DNA from: Capilliphycus salinus
GTDB taxonomy: Bacteria; Cyanobacteriota; Cyanobacteriia; Cyanobacteriales; Microcoleaceae
Reading direction: 5' to 3'
Assembly (NCBI RefSeq): GCF_047276495.1
Contig: NZ_CP178543.1
Coordinates: forward strand, 4,216,001 to 4,280,000
DNA length: 64,000 nt
A program made the translations under genes and the position numbers. Below are positions 17,653-27,555 of the stretch, in pieces; the stretch's first letter is position 1, and each line of letters starts with the position of its first letter. The notes beneath the pieces were generated by a model. It worked only from the letters and a program-made list of their open reading frames with translations. It made no database searches and was not told the DNA's origin.

Positions 17653-18522
17653 ATGAACACACCCGTTAGGAGTCCTCAACGGACAATGGTCTCTCAAACT
17701 AAAGTTTCCGTCAAACCCCAAACGAATCCTCAAGCTTTTTTGAGCTTTGAAAATGTCTCCAAAATTTATCCTACTCCGAAAGGTCCTTATACGGTTTTAG
17801 AAAATATTAACTTCACGGTAGACGAAGGTGAATTTATCTGTGTAATTGGTCACTCCGGTTGCGGAAAATCAACGCTTTTGAATATGGTTTCCGGGTTTAA
17901 TCAACCCACTCACGGCAGGGTTTTGTTAGAGGGTGAAGTGATTAAAGTACCTGGCCCGGATCGAATGGTGGTGTTTCAAAACTATGCGTTATTGCCCTGG
18001 CGTAGTGTTTTTGATAATGTTTATTTAGCGGTTAATGCGGTTTATCCCGATATGCCAGAAGCAGTAAAACGGGCAGTTGTTCGAGATCATTTGGCTTTAG
18101 TTGGACTGGCTGAAGCGGCTGATAAAAAACCCACTCAAATTTCGGGGGGAATGAAACAACGGGCGGCGATCGCCCGGGCGTTAGCGATTCGTCCTGAGGT
18201 GTTGATTTTAGATGAACCGTTTGGGGCGTTAGATGCGATTACCAAAGAAGAATTGCAGGAAGAATTGCTGAAAATTTGGAACGATCATCGCTGTACGGTG
18301 TTGATGATTACTCACGATATTGATGAAGCTTTATTCCTGGCGAATCGCTTGGTAATGATGACAAATGGGCCTCATGCAACGATTGGCGAAGTGTTAGAAA
18401 TTCCCTTTGAACGTCCTCGCGATCGCACTCAAATCATGGAAGATCCGGTGTATTATGATCTTCGCAACTATGCGTTAGATTTCCTTTATAATCGGTTTGC
18501 TCACGATGATGATGCGCCTTAA
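17653..18522 (+). CDS. cmpD: Bicarbonate ABC transporter ATPase CmpD
   Basis: 289-residue ABC ATPase without an extra domain, the partner of CmpC. Walker A GHSGCGKS (about 75-82), a Q-loop in VVFQNYALLPW, signature ISGGMKQR, Walker B VLILDEP and the switch histidine in MITHDIDEA are all present. The N-terminal 30 residues before FLSFENVSKIY are poorly conserved; ATG 17653 is used, but an internal start is possible. Last gene of cmpABCD, followed by a good terminator. Confidence 0.9.
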   Translation: MNTPVRSPQRTMVSQTKVSVKPQTNPQAFLSFENVSKIYPTPKGPYTVLENINFTVDEGEFICVIGHSGCGKSTLLNMVSGFNQPTHGRVLLEGEVIKVPGPDRMVVFQNYALLPWRSVFDNVYLAVNAVYPDMPEAVKRAVVRDHLALVGLAEAADKKPTQISGGMKQRAAIARALAIRPEVLILDEPFGALDAITKEELQEELLKIWNDHRCTVLMITHDIDEALFLANRLVMMTNGPHATIGEVLEIPFERPRDRTQIMEDPVYYDLRNYALDFLYNRFAHDDDAP

Positions 18523-18563
18523 ATAAGTTTAAACTGTCTTGAGTCAGCTTAATATTTTTTCAC

Positions 18564-18600
18564 GGTAGGGGAGGAGTTAACCTCCTCTACCTTTAATTTT
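18564..18600 (+). terminator. Rho-independent terminator after cmpD
   Basis: GGTAGGGGAGG pairs with CCTCCTCTACC around a short AGTTAA loop, followed by TTTAATTTT. It lies about 40 bp past the cmpD stop and before the kinase gene. Confidence 0.65.
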
Positions 18601-18684
18601 AAGCGATCGCGCCCCTGGCAACCCGAAAAAGTTTTCTCAGGAGTTCACTAAAATAATAATATTGACTTCTGGGATTAATGTTTT

Positions 18685-21600
18685 ATGAAACCCGTCACTG
18701 GCTACCACTTCCACAAGCAAATTTATGTCAGCTTCCGTACATTAATTTATCGTGGGTTCCGAGAAGCGGATCAAAAACCGGTGGTTGTCAAACTCTGTCG
18801 TCATCTCTATCCAACTTTTAGTGAACTGGCTCAATATCGTAACGCTTACGCCTTAATCGCCCATTTAGATTTACCGGGAGTGGTGAAAATGTTGGCTCTC
18901 GAACCCGTCGATCAACGTTTAATGTTGGTGATGGAAGATTTTGGCGGAATTTCTTTGAGCCAATACCTGAATCAACGGGGTATTCACTGGGGAAATGATA
19001 CCAATAGTTTAACAGAATTTCTGCAAATTGCGCTACAACTGGCGGAAATTTTAGAACAGTTGCACCACCATCAAATTATTCATAAAGATATTAAACCTCA
19101 CAATATTATTATAAATCCTCAAACTCAAAAGATTCAACTGATTGACTTTAGTTGTGGGTCCCAACTCCCCAAACAAATCGCCGAAATTCGCAGCCCTAAT
19201 CGTTTAGAAGGAACACTGGCTTATCTGTCACCGGAACAAACCGGACGGATGAACCGAGGAATTGATTATCGCAGCGATTTCTATTCCCTTGGGGTGACGT
19301 TTTATCAGTTGTTAACCGGTCAACTCCCCTTTATTGCTAACGATCCAATGGAGTTGATTCACAGTCATATTGCTCGTGAACCCAGACCGCTGAGTGAACT
19401 CAATTCTAATCTTCCTGAAGCGATTAATGCTCTGGTCTTGAAGTTGATGTCAAAAATGCCAGAATCTCGATATCAAACTGCATTGGGATTGAAAAAAGAT
19501 TTACAAAAATGTTTGTCATTGTTGCAAAAAACAGGTGCGATAGAAACTTTTTATTTGGCTAAAAACGAAGTTAACGACCGCTTTTTAATTTCAGAAAAAA
19601 TTTATGGTCGAGATCGGGAAGTTGAAACCTTATTGGGTGCTTTTGAAAGAGTTGCTGGCTCATCTCAACGAAAAACCAAGCGGGATAAGTCCCGATTAGA
19701 ATTGATGCTTGTCAGCGGTTTTTCGGGAATTGGAAAGTCAGCTTTAGTTAACGAAATTCACAAACCCATTGTTGAGAAAAAAGGGTATTTTATCTCGGGT
19801 AAATTTGACCAATATCAACGAGATATTCCCTTCTCGGCTTGGATTGGTGCTTTACAGAATTTAATCAAGCAGATTTTGAGCGAACCGGAACATAAAGTTG
19901 CAGCGATTACCGCAAAATTAAAACAAGCGTTGGGACAAGAAGCACGGGTTTTAGTGGATGTAATTCCCGAGTTAGAACGATTAATCGGCGAACAACCTCC
20001 CGTTACCGAACTGTCATTTTCTGCAACTCAAAATCGGTTTAATTTATTATTTCAAAAGTTTATTAGTGTATTTGCTCAAGTCGAACATCCTTTGGTGATT
20101 TTTTTGGATGATTTACAATGGGCTGATTTGGCTTCATTGCAGTTAATACAATTGCTGACCGAACTGATCGAACCTTGTTGTTTATTTATTGGTTCCTATC
20201 GAGATAATGAAGTCAATTCATCTCATCCTCTGATTCATACCCTTGAAAATATCAATAAATTGGGAGTTCCCGTCAATCAAATTACCTTACAGCCATTATC
20301 TGGCTCGGCGTTAAATCAGTTGGTGGCGGATACTTTGAATTGTTCTCTAGAGAAAGCATTACCCCTGACCGAACAGGTTGAATATAAAACTCAAGGAAAT
20401 CCCTTTTTTGCGGCTCATTTTCTGAAATATATTCAGGCGGAAGGATTGATTTTTTATAATTTAAAACAAGAGGAATGGCAATATAAACTGAACCCGATTC
20501 AAGTTTTAGCTGAAAATCGAGATATTATTGAATTAATTGCGATTCAGCTTAAAAAGTTACCCCAAGAAAGCCTGGAAGTTTTGCAGCTTGCCGCTTGTAT
20601 GGGGAACCAATTTGATTTGGCAACCTTGGCAATTATTTCAGATAAAACTCGGTCAGAAGCGGCTTCATTCTTGTGGATAGCCTTACAAGAAGGGTTAATT
20701 TTACCCGAAGATGAAACCTATAAATTTTATCAGCTAGACGGCGATGATAGCCTACAATTAACTCTTCAACAACAGTATAATCCGAGTTATCATTTTTTAC
20801 ACGACCGAGTTCAACAAGCGGCTTATTCGCTAATTCCAGAAGACCAAAAAGCCTCGATTCATCTGAATATGGGTAGGCTTTTATTACAGAGTTTTTCCTC
20901 GGACTCTCAAGAAGAAAAAATTTTTGATATCGTCAATCATTTGAATCAGGGAAAACACATCCTGTCTACAACAACAGAAAAGGTAGAACTGGCCCAATTA
21001 AATTTAAAATCCGCTCAAAAAGCCAAGAATTCTACAGCGTATGCGGCCGCCATGAATTATGCAGAAGTCGGACTGGAGTTGATTGCATCTCAAGGGTGGA
21101 ATAAATGCTCTGAATTAACCTATAAACTCCATGTAGAAGCGGTTGAAACTGCCTTTTTAAAAGGAGATTTAGAGCGCATGGATCATTTGATTGAAATTGT
21201 ACTAAAACACACAGAAAATCCCTTAAAAAAAGTCAAGGTTTATGAAGTGTTAATTCAATCTCTTGCGGCTCAAAATAGACTTTTAGAAGCGGTTGAGACA
21301 ACACTGATTGCTTTAGAACTTTTAGGAATTCATTTACCCAAGCAACCGAGTCAGTCTGACGTGCAGAGAGAAATTAATTACACGCAAATGAAGTTAGCAG
21401 AAACTTCAATTGAAAGTCTGGTTCATTTACCTGAAATGACAGAAGAAATACATCTATCTGCAATGCGGCTTCTGGCTAGAGTTTGGGGTGCGGCTTATAT
21501 TTCAGTTCCAAATTTAATGCCGATAACGGTATTAAAACAAGTTAATTTATCTGTTGAACGGGGTAATACGGCAACTTCAGCGTTTGCTTATGCTTCTTAT

Positions 21601-23631
21601 GGCTTGATTTTGTGTGGACAAGAAAATAAAATTGAAGAAGGTTATCAGTTTGCTCAATTGGCTCTCCATGTTTTAGAACGCTTTCGAGCGAAAGAACTTA
21701 AAACCAAAACTTGGCAGATTATTTACACATTTATCACCCATTGGAAAGAACACTTACGAAACTCATTTTCTCCCCTGTATGAAGTGTATTCTCTGGGAAT
21801 AGAAACGGGAGAATTAGAAACGGCAGGTTATGCGATTGTTGCCCATTCTTATTATTCTTATTTTGGGGGTGTATCTCTGGTTGAATTAAAAGAAAGCCTG
21901 AATATTTATCAAGCTTCTTTAACGAAGATTAAACAAAAAAATTCATTAAATAATATTCAACTTTATCTCAACCACATCTTTAGTTTAATGGAGAGTAGCG
22001 ATCAACCTCTGAATTCTTTCATGCAACGGCAGGAGGATGAGGAAAAAATTCTATCTCTTTATCAATCCAATAATGATCTTTACGCTTTGGCAAACTTTTA
22101 TATATTAAAAGCCATTTTGTATTATTTGTTTTTACAGCCAGAAGAAGCTGTAATTTTGTTAGAAAATGCGGAACCCTTTCTCGAAGGTGTAGTTGGACAA
22201 CCTTGGATACCTGTTTTCTATTTCTACAGTTGTTTGGCTCAGTTAGCGGTGTATTCTAGTGCGTCTTCAACTCAACAGCAAAAAATTGAAACTACAGTGA
22301 TTCAATTTCAGGAAAAAATACAAAACTGGGCGGATCACGCTCCGATGAACTACTTGCATAAATACCATTTGGTCGAAGCCGAATTTTATCGCGTTCAAGG
22401 GCAAAAAATAGAAGCTATTGAAGCTTTTGATCGGGCTATTAGTTTGGCAAAAGAAAATCAATACATTCAAGAAGAAGCGCTCGCCAACGAACTCGCAGCA
22501 AGATTTTATTTGAACTGGGGAAAAACTAAAGTTGCTCAAACTTATTTGATCGAAGCTTACTATGGTTATATTGCTTGGGGAGCAACAGCAAAAGTTCAAC
22601 ATCTAGAACAACATTATCCGGAATTACTCGCTCCGATTTTAGTTCGGGATAATGAAGGCGAGGATCTTCTCAGTTATAGTTCAATTTCATCAACTGGATG
22701 TTCAAGCAATTCTACCAGTAGTAGAACCTACAGTTTTCTGGATTCAACCACAGTCATAAAAGCGTGTCAAGCCCTTTCGAGCGAGATTAAATTAGAGAAT
22801 CTACTTTCAACTTTAATGCAATTGGCAATTGAAAATGCCGGGGCGCAAAAATGTGCTTTAATCGAATACAAAGAGGAGCAGTTAATCTTAGAAGCGATCG
22901 CCTATGCTCCCCCTCGTTCTTCACGGGATCAATCTGGGTCATTAGAATCTTTTCAGCACCTTTCTGTAGAGATAGAAAACTGCACCAAAATTCCCCAAGC
23001 ATTAATTCATTATGTTTGGCGAACTTCAGATGCTTTGGTCTTTGAAGATGCAGCCACCCAAGCCAGTTGGATGAACGATGTTTACTTAGAACAGCAAAAA
23101 CCGAAGTCCGTTTTATGTTGTCCTATTGCCAAGCAAAATCAAATTATTGGAATTTTGTATTTAGAAAATAACTTAATCACGGCTGCTTTCACTCCCGAAC
23201 GTTTAGAAATTTTAGAGTTAATTACAACTCAAGCCGCCATCTCTTTAGAAAATGCTCGACTCTACGAAAATTTAACAACAGCCAAAGCCGAATTAGAAAC
23301 CGCCAACCAAACTCTCGAACAAAAAGTAGAGCAACGAACTCAAGAACTCCATGAAAAAAATCAAGATTTAGCCAACACGTTGAAACGCTTAAAACAAACC
23401 CAAGCCCAACTCATTCAGACGGAAAAAATGTCGAGTTTAGGACAGTTAGTGGCGGGGGTGGCTCACGAAATTAATAATCCGGTTAACTTTATTTATGGTA
23501 ATATTGCCCACGCTCAAGAATATGCAGAAGATTTATTAAATGTGATTGAGGCTTATCAGCAGTGTTATCCCGAACCGGATGCCTTTATTCAAAATATCAT
23601 TGAACAAGTTGATTTAGAGTTTTTAATTTAA
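18685..23631 (+). CDS. Giant Ser/Thr kinase-AAA ATPase-GAF-histidine kinase, cut by in-frame stop
   Basis: 1648 residues of a hybrid signalling kinase of the HstK type. Ser/Thr kinase domain (about 1-285): K36, catalytic HKDIKPHN (133-140) and DFS instead of DFG (154-156). Then an AAA/ATPase module (about 305-600) with Walker A GFSGIGKS (345-352) and FLDDLQWAD, a long TPR-like helical region (about 700-1320), a GAF domain (about 1355-1525), a coiled coil, and the start of a histidine kinase with phospho-acceptor His1594 (AGVAHEINNP). TAA at 23629 interrupts the DHp helix after DLEFLI. The same frame continues at once with DLPKLLNSM and the HATPase domain. One base change (GAA to TAA) would explain it. 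Confidence 0.85.
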   Translation: MKPVTGYHFHKQIYVSFRTLIYRGFREADQKPVVVKLCRHLYPTFSELAQYRNAYALIAHLDLPGVVKMLALEPVDQRLMLVMEDFGGISLSQYLNQRGIHWGNDTNSLTEFLQIALQLAEILEQLHHHQIIHKDIKPHNIIINPQTQKIQLIDFSCGSQLPKQIAEIRSPNRLEGTLAYLSPEQTGRMNRGIDYRSDFYSLGVTFYQLLTGQLPFIANDPMELIHSHIAREPRPLSELNSNLPEAINALVLKLMSKMPESRYQTALGLKKDLQKCLSLLQKTGAIETFYLAKNEVNDRFLISEKIYGRDREVETLLGAFERVAGSSQRKTKRDKSRLELMLVSGFSGIGKSALVNEIHKPIVEKKGYFISGKFDQYQRDIPFSAWIGALQNLIKQILSEPEHKVAAITAKLKQALGQEARVLVDVIPELERLIGEQPPVTELSFSATQNRFNLLFQKFISVFAQVEHPLVIFLDDLQWADLASLQLIQLLTELIEPCCLFIGSYRDNEVNSSHPLIHTLENINKLGVPVNQITLQPLSGSALNQLVADTLNCSLEKALPLTEQVEYKTQGNPFFAAHFLKYIQAEGLIFYNLKQEEWQYKLNPIQVLAENRDIIELIAIQLKKLPQESLEVLQLAACMGNQFDLATLAIISDKTRSEAASFLWIALQEGLILPEDETYKFYQLDGDDSLQLTLQQQYNPSYHFLHDRVQQAAYSLIPEDQKASIHLNMGRLLLQSFSSDSQEEKIFDIVNHLNQGKHILSTTTEKVELAQLNLKSAQKAKNSTAYAAAMNYAEVGLELIASQGWNKCSELTYKLHVEAVETAFLKGDLERMDHLIEIVLKHTENPLKKVKVYEVLIQSLAAQNRLLEAVETTLIALELLGIHLPKQPSQSDVQREINYTQMKLAETSIESLVHLPEMTEEIHLSAMRLLARVWGAAYISVPNLMPITVLKQVNLSVERGNTATSAFAYASYGLILCGQENKIEEGYQFAQLALHVLERFRAKELKTKTWQIIYTFITHWKEHLRNSFSPLYEVYSLGIETGELETAGYAIVAHSYYSYFGGVSLVELKESLNIYQASLTKIKQKNSLNNIQLYLNHIFSLMESSDQPLNSFMQRQEDEEKILSLYQSNNDLYALANFYILKAILYYLFLQPEEAVILLENAEPFLEGVVGQPWIPVFYFYSCLAQLAVYSSASSTQQQKIETTVIQFQEKIQNWADHAPMNYLHKYHLVEAEFYRVQGQKIEAIEAFDRAISLAKENQYIQEEALANELAARFYLNWGKTKVAQTYLIEAYYGYIAWGATAKVQHLEQHYPELLAPILVRDNEGEDLLSYSSISSTGCSSNSTSSRTYSFLDSTTVIKACQALSSEIKLENLLSTLMQLAIENAGAQKCALIEYKEEQLILEAIAYAPPRSSRDQSGSLESFQHLSVEIENCTKIPQALIHYVWRTSDALVFEDAATQASWMNDVYLEQQKPKSVLCCPIAKQNQIIGILYLENNLITAAFTPERLEILELITTQAAISLENARLYENLTTAKAELETANQTLEQKVEQRTQELHEKNQDLANTLKRLKQTQAQLIQTEKMSSLGQLVAGVAHEINNPVNFIYGNIAHAQEYAEDLLNVIEAYQQCYPEPDAFIQNIIEQVDLEFLI

Positions 23632-23655
23632 GACTTACCAAAACTGTTAAATTCG

Positions 23656-24234
23656 ATGCAAGTAGGAGCAATTAGAATCAAAGAAATTGTTGAATCTTTA
23701 CGAAATTTTTCTCGGTTAGATGAAGCGGATGTAAAATTAGTTAATATCCATGATGGCATTGACTCAACTTTAATGATTCTGCACAATAACCTGAAAGCAA
23801 AACCCGATGCTCCCGCTATTGAAGTGATAAAAAACTATGGAAATTTGCCGAAAATCGAGTGTTATCCGGGGCAGCTTAATCAGGTCTTGATGAATATTAT
23901 TTCTAATGGAATTGATGCCCTGAGAAGCAGACAACAAAAGCCTGACGTACCCCCACAAATGACCATTACGACAGAAACAACAATCAATAAAACGGTGCGA
24001 ATTCGCATCGCTGACAACGGCATCGGCATGAGCGAACAGGTACAAAAACAGATTTTCGATCCGTTTTTTACCACCAAACCCGTTGGGAAAGGAACGGGAT
24101 TGGGTTTGGCAATTAGTTATCAAATTGTCGTCGAACGTCACCGAGGTCAATTAAATTGTATTTCAACATTGGGCGAAGGTACAGAATTTATCATTGAAAT
24201 TCCGCAGCGACAGTCCGATGCAAATCAAGTCTAA
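23656..24234 (+). CDS. Detached histidine-kinase ATPase domain (remainder of the preceding kinase)
   Basis: 192 residues in the same frame as the preceding 1648-residue product, 24 bases after its stop. It contains the second DHp helix (VGAIRIKEIVESLRNFSRLDE) and a full HATPase_c domain: N-box QVLMNIISNGIDAL, G1 DNGIGMS and G2 GKGTGLGLAI. It has no sensor of its own and no clear ribosome binding site. It is therefore most likely the C-terminus of one 1849-codon gene (18685-24234) rather than an independent gene. If translated separately it could in principle complement the truncated kinase in trans. Confidence 0.8.
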   Translation: MQVGAIRIKEIVESLRNFSRLDEADVKLVNIHDGIDSTLMILHNNLKAKPDAPAIEVIKNYGNLPKIECYPGQLNQVLMNIISNGIDALRSRQQKPDVPPQMTITTETTINKTVRIRIADNGIGMSEQVQKQIFDPFFTTKPVGKGTGLGLAISYQIVVERHRGQLNCISTLGEGTEFIIEIPQRQSDANQV

Positions 24235-24240
24235 TCGGGT

Positions 24241-25503
24241 TCAGGGAAGATTTGCCGGAGGAAGTCTGGGGATAGATTTTCGGCGTTGCATGGCTTCGCC
24301 GACGGTAACATTAACTTGAGCGCCGATCAGCATAATCAACGAACTAATATAAAGCCACAACAGCAAAATAATAAACGCTCCAATCGCGCCGTAAGTGAGG
24401 TTATAATTGCCAAAATGGGCAACATACAGGCGAAATAAATTAGAAATCACCGCCCAAGAAATCGCGGCTAAAATTGCTCCGGGAACAATCGGCGTTTCCG
24501 CTTTTCGTTGGCTCGGGCCAAAGCGATAAATCAAGGCAAAATTGGTCGCCATAATGCCCAAAGCGATCGGCCATCGCAACTGTCTCCAGGTGCTAGGTAG
24601 GGTTTTAACGAGCAAACATTGCTGTACGGGCGGTTGTTCGAGACAGTCTTTAATTTGATCGAGGGGACAGGTTCCCACAGTTTCGAGAATACAACTTTTT
24701 CGGGCGAGAATTTCAACGGCGACATCGCTAATAAACACCAACCCGCAGGCGACTATTAGTAATAAAATACTACCCACCGCCAAACCAATGGCAATTAACC
24801 GATTTTCCCAAAAGGGTCGCAGGCGATGTTTCGGGACTCGATGGATGTGGTTGAGGGCCACCATCGCCGAACCAATCACCGCAGAAAACAGCCAAATGGA
24901 AATCAGAAAACTAAAGGAAAACACCTCTTCGCTGCTGTTGATCAGCATTCGTTCCCAAACACTGGCAATTTGAATTTGAACTTCTTGGGGAACAACAACA
25001 GCCACAAGGCTTGCCATTTCCTCAAGGGTATTCTGCAACGAGTTTGATAAACTGATCGCCGCAATAATCGCCAGCAACGCCGGAAACAGCGCCAAGGTGG
25101 AATTATAAGCCATTTCTGCCGAAAGACCATTCAGGCGTTGCTCGGCGGTGCTGATGGCAACTTGCTTAATTGTTGTCCAGTTGATATAAAGAAAAAAGCC
25201 AAAAAAGCGGAAAATTCGCGCCCGGATTTTTCCGAAAATTTTGGTCAGGTAGCGGTAGAGAAGGATCAGAAAATCTGCCGTTTTCTCGGCCGCCTCCTCA
25301 AGAGAAGTCTTGAGTTGAGCGTGAGATAAGGTTTGTTGCAATTTTGCTTGGTTAAACTCAGATGAGATCCCAAACAGTCGAAGCATTTGTTTAAATAAGG
25401 TGTTGAGCAGCGCCCAAACCCCGCAAAATAGAGCAACTAAGAGATTGGCGACTAGCTCCGCCAGCCGTTCGACGAGCCGATGAATCGAGATCAGGTTGAA
25501 CAC
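24241..25503 (-). CDS. YihY/BrkB-family membrane protein
   Basis: 420-residue inner-membrane protein with six predicted helices between about 110 and 400 and the family signature SAEMAYNSTLALFPALLAIIAAI (about 131-153). Later helices include LRPFWENRLIAIGLAVGSILLL and TYGAIGAFIILLLWLYISSLIMLIGAQVN, the characteristic family end. The N-terminal 100 residues are an amphipathic, cyanobacteria-specific extension. The family was once called ribonuclease BN, which is wrong; its real activity is unsettled. Start is GTG at 25503. Divergent from the coiled-coil gene, 34 bp apart. Confidence 0.85.
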   Translation of the reverse strand: MFNLISIHRLVERLAELVANLLVALFCGVWALLNTLFKQMLRLFGISSEFNQAKLQQTLSHAQLKTSLEEAAEKTADFLILLYRYLTKIFGKIRARIFRFFGFFLYINWTTIKQVAISTAEQRLNGLSAEMAYNSTLALFPALLAIIAAISLSNSLQNTLEEMASLVAVVVPQEVQIQIASVWERMLINSSEEVFSFSFLISIWLFSAVIGSAMVALNHIHRVPKHRLRPFWENRLIAIGLAVGSILLLIVACGLVFISDVAVEILARKSCILETVGTCPLDQIKDCLEQPPVQQCLLVKTLPSTWRQLRWPIALGIMATNFALIYRFGPSQRKAETPIVPGAILAAISWAVISNLFRLYVAHFGNYNLTYGAIGAFIILLLWLYISSLIMLIGAQVNVTVGEAMQRRKSIPRLPPANLP

Positions 25504-25537
25504 AGGCCGTTGTCTTAAACTATCCTCATTTTAAAAT

Positions 25538-26197
25538 GTGATTATTAAACAGTCCCCAGAAAATTTTGATATGGCTCAGGATGTCCGGCAATGGTTAGAT
25601 GAAATCAAACGATTAAAGCAGCAGTTGACGCAGGTGCAGCGCGATCACGATGCGGCCCTCGACAGCGCTAACCAGTGGCGTCAGCTTTATAGTACCGAAG
25701 CTCAACAACGGCGCGAAGAAGCCAAACGCCATCAAGAGATGATTGCCAGTTTGCGATCGCAGCTTGAACAGTTACAACAAAAGTTTTCGATACCGACCAG
25801 TGAAATTGTATCGAAGGTGGCGATCAACCGGGAGATCGAGCGACTGGCTTCTGAGGATGAGTTAAAGGCGAAATTAGTCGAAGTGATGCTCGAACGCGAT
25901 CGCGCTCGGGAGCAAGTTCGTCAGTTAAACGAGTCTCTCGAACAGGAAAAGGCTAATCATTTGCAAACCCGCAACAGTTTAACAACGGCTTTGGGCGATA
26001 CGGTTGATCTGTTAACCAAAGCCCAAGGTCAATCCCCCTCGGCCGATCCGGTTCAAAAGAAGCCGAAACTGGAACTGTTGCCACCCGAGGCCTTCGAGGA
26101 GAACTCCTCCCAATGGGTTCAACTCCCGGAAGGCACTCAACTGCCTTTACCTCAGCTTCCCCCGATGGATGAGTCTACCCCGGAGTCTGAGGATTAG
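25538..26197 (+). CDS. Coiled-coil protein, conserved in cyanobacteria
   Basis: 219 residues dominated by a coiled coil (about 12-150, e.g. WLDEIKRLKQQLTQVQRDHD) and a Pro/Glu-rich, probably disordered C-terminus (PKLELLPPEAFEE...LPLPQLPPMDE). Cytoplasmic, no enzyme motif. The frame opens with GTG 25538; ATG at 25571 (MAQDVRQWLDEI) is an equally plausible start and begins right at the coiled coil. Convergent with thrC, 12 bp apart. Function unknown. Confidence 0.65.
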   Translation: MIIKQSPENFDMAQDVRQWLDEIKRLKQQLTQVQRDHDAALDSANQWRQLYSTEAQQRREEAKRHQEMIASLRSQLEQLQQKFSIPTSEIVSKVAINREIERLASEDELKAKLVEVMLERDRAREQVRQLNESLEQEKANHLQTRNSLTTALGDTVDLLTKAQGQSPSADPVQKKPKLELLPPEAFEENSSQWVQLPEGTQLPLPQLPPMDESTPESED

Positions 26198-26209
26198 ACC
26201 GTTGGGTTT

Positions 26210-27301
26210 TTACAATCCCATGACTTTGGCGACGGTTTCGATATCGGGGGCAATTCCCTGTTTGAAGGGGTTGTTGCTGTGTTCGATCGCGGTGCCGGGA
26301 TCTTTTAGGCCGTTTCCGGTGAGGACGCAGACAATGGTTGCACCGGTTGGCACTTGCTCTTTGACTTTGAGCAAACCGGCGACAGAAGCGGCGCTGGCGG
26401 GTTCGCAGAATATCCCTTCTTCTGAGGCCAAAAGCCGATAAGCGGCTAAAATTTCTTCATCGGTGACAGCCGAAAAACTTCCCTGACTGGCTTGTTGGGC
26501 GGCGATCGCCAGGTTCCAACTGGCGGGGTTGCCGATGCGGATGGCGGTGGCCAGGGTTTCCGGTGCGGCGATCGGATGACCTTGGACGATGGGGGCGGCA
26601 CCGGCGGCCTGAAATCCCATCATTTGGGGAAGGCGGGTGCAACGGTTCTCGCTGTGATATTGACAAAATCCCATCCAGTAGGCGGAAATATTGCCGGCGT
26701 TGCCGACGGGGATACAGAGCCAGTCGGGAGCATCGCCCAAAGCATCGACCACTTCAAAGGCTCCGGTTTTTTGACCTTCTAAGCGGTAAGGGTTGACGGA
26801 ATTGACTAATTTGACCGGATAATGTTCGGAGACGTCCCGGACGATGTTTAAGGCTTGGTCAAAGTTCCCTTGAATGGCCAAGACTTCGGCGCCGTAGAGC
26901 AGGGCTTGGGCGAGTTTTCCCATCGCCACGTAACCATCGGGAATTAACACAAAGGCTTTTAATCCGGCTCGTCGGGCATAGGCGGCCGCCGATGCGGAGG
27001 TGTTTCCGGTACTGGCGCAGATGACGGCCTGACATCCTTCTTCCTTGGCTTTGGAAATGGCCATTGTCATCCCCCGATCTTTGAAGCTGCCTGTGGGGTT
27101 GAGTCCGTCGTATTTGACGAAAACTTGCACCTGTTTGCCGATGATCTGGGCAACGGAAGGAACCGGAAGTAGAGGCGTATTTCCTTCTTGTAAGGTGACA
27201 ACGGGTGTTGCTTCGGAGACCGGGAGGTAGGGGCGGTACGTTTCAATTAAACCAGGCCAGTTCTTCAGTTGAACTTGATTCGGCGATAGAGTCAGCGTCA
27301 T
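26210..27301 (-). CDS. thrC: Threonine synthase
   Basis: 363-residue PLP enzyme converting O-phospho-homoserine to threonine. The PLP lysine is K74 in LNPTGSFKDRGM. The phosphate-binding loop follows later in the Rossmann-like half (CIPVGNAGNISAYWMGF), and ASTGNTSASAAAYARRAG is the conserved N-terminal-domain motif. Length fits the short class II-type enzymes of cyanobacteria and Bacillus (about 350-370). Monocistronic; a long A/T-rich leader follows upstream. Confidence 0.93.
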   Translation of the reverse strand: MTLTLSPNQVQLKNWPGLIETYRPYLPVSEATPVVTLQEGNTPLLPVPSVAQIIGKQVQVFVKYDGLNPTGSFKDRGMTMAISKAKEEGCQAVICASTGNTSASAAAYARRAGLKAFVLIPDGYVAMGKLAQALLYGAEVLAIQGNFDQALNIVRDVSEHYPVKLVNSVNPYRLEGQKTGAFEVVDALGDAPDWLCIPVGNAGNISAYWMGFCQYHSENRCTRLPQMMGFQAAGAAPIVQGHPIAAPETLATAIRIGNPASWNLAIAAQQASQGSFSAVTDEEILAAYRLLASEEGIFCEPASAASVAGLLKVKEQVPTGATIVCVLTGNGLKDPGTAIEHSNNPFKQGIAPDIETVAKVMGL

Positions 27302-27555
27302 CTCGATTTTGGGTTTGATTTACTCGGAAAAAAAGTTGACAAATCCAATTTTATATGATACAAGTCAACCGTTGTATTTGGGAGAATTAGAATCCTCGAT
27401 CAGTTGACAGAACAGGGGGTTAAATGGGATTCTTAATCCCAGTTTACCGTGTTTATTACAACTGATTAGAAAAACAAAACGATTTTTTACTGCTCTTAAT
27501 CAGAGTTTACGTTTAGGTTACGGTATAGTTAAATCTCGTAAGTAAATATATTCAG
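27302..27555. other. Divergent intergenic region (thrC / small gene)
   Basis: About 250 bases expected to hold the thrC promoter and that of the small conserved gene to the right. I see no repeat, terminator or RNA gene. Confidence 0.35.

Noticed and set aside
12825..18522. Nitrate transporter nrtABCD
   Set aside because: The binding-site Glu277 and several CmpA-specific stretches favour bicarbonate, and no nitrate or nitrite reductase genes are adjacent.
24241..25503. Ribonuclease BN annotation for the YihY/BrkB protein
   Set aside because: The family is a membrane protein without nuclease motifs; the name came from an old mis-assignment.
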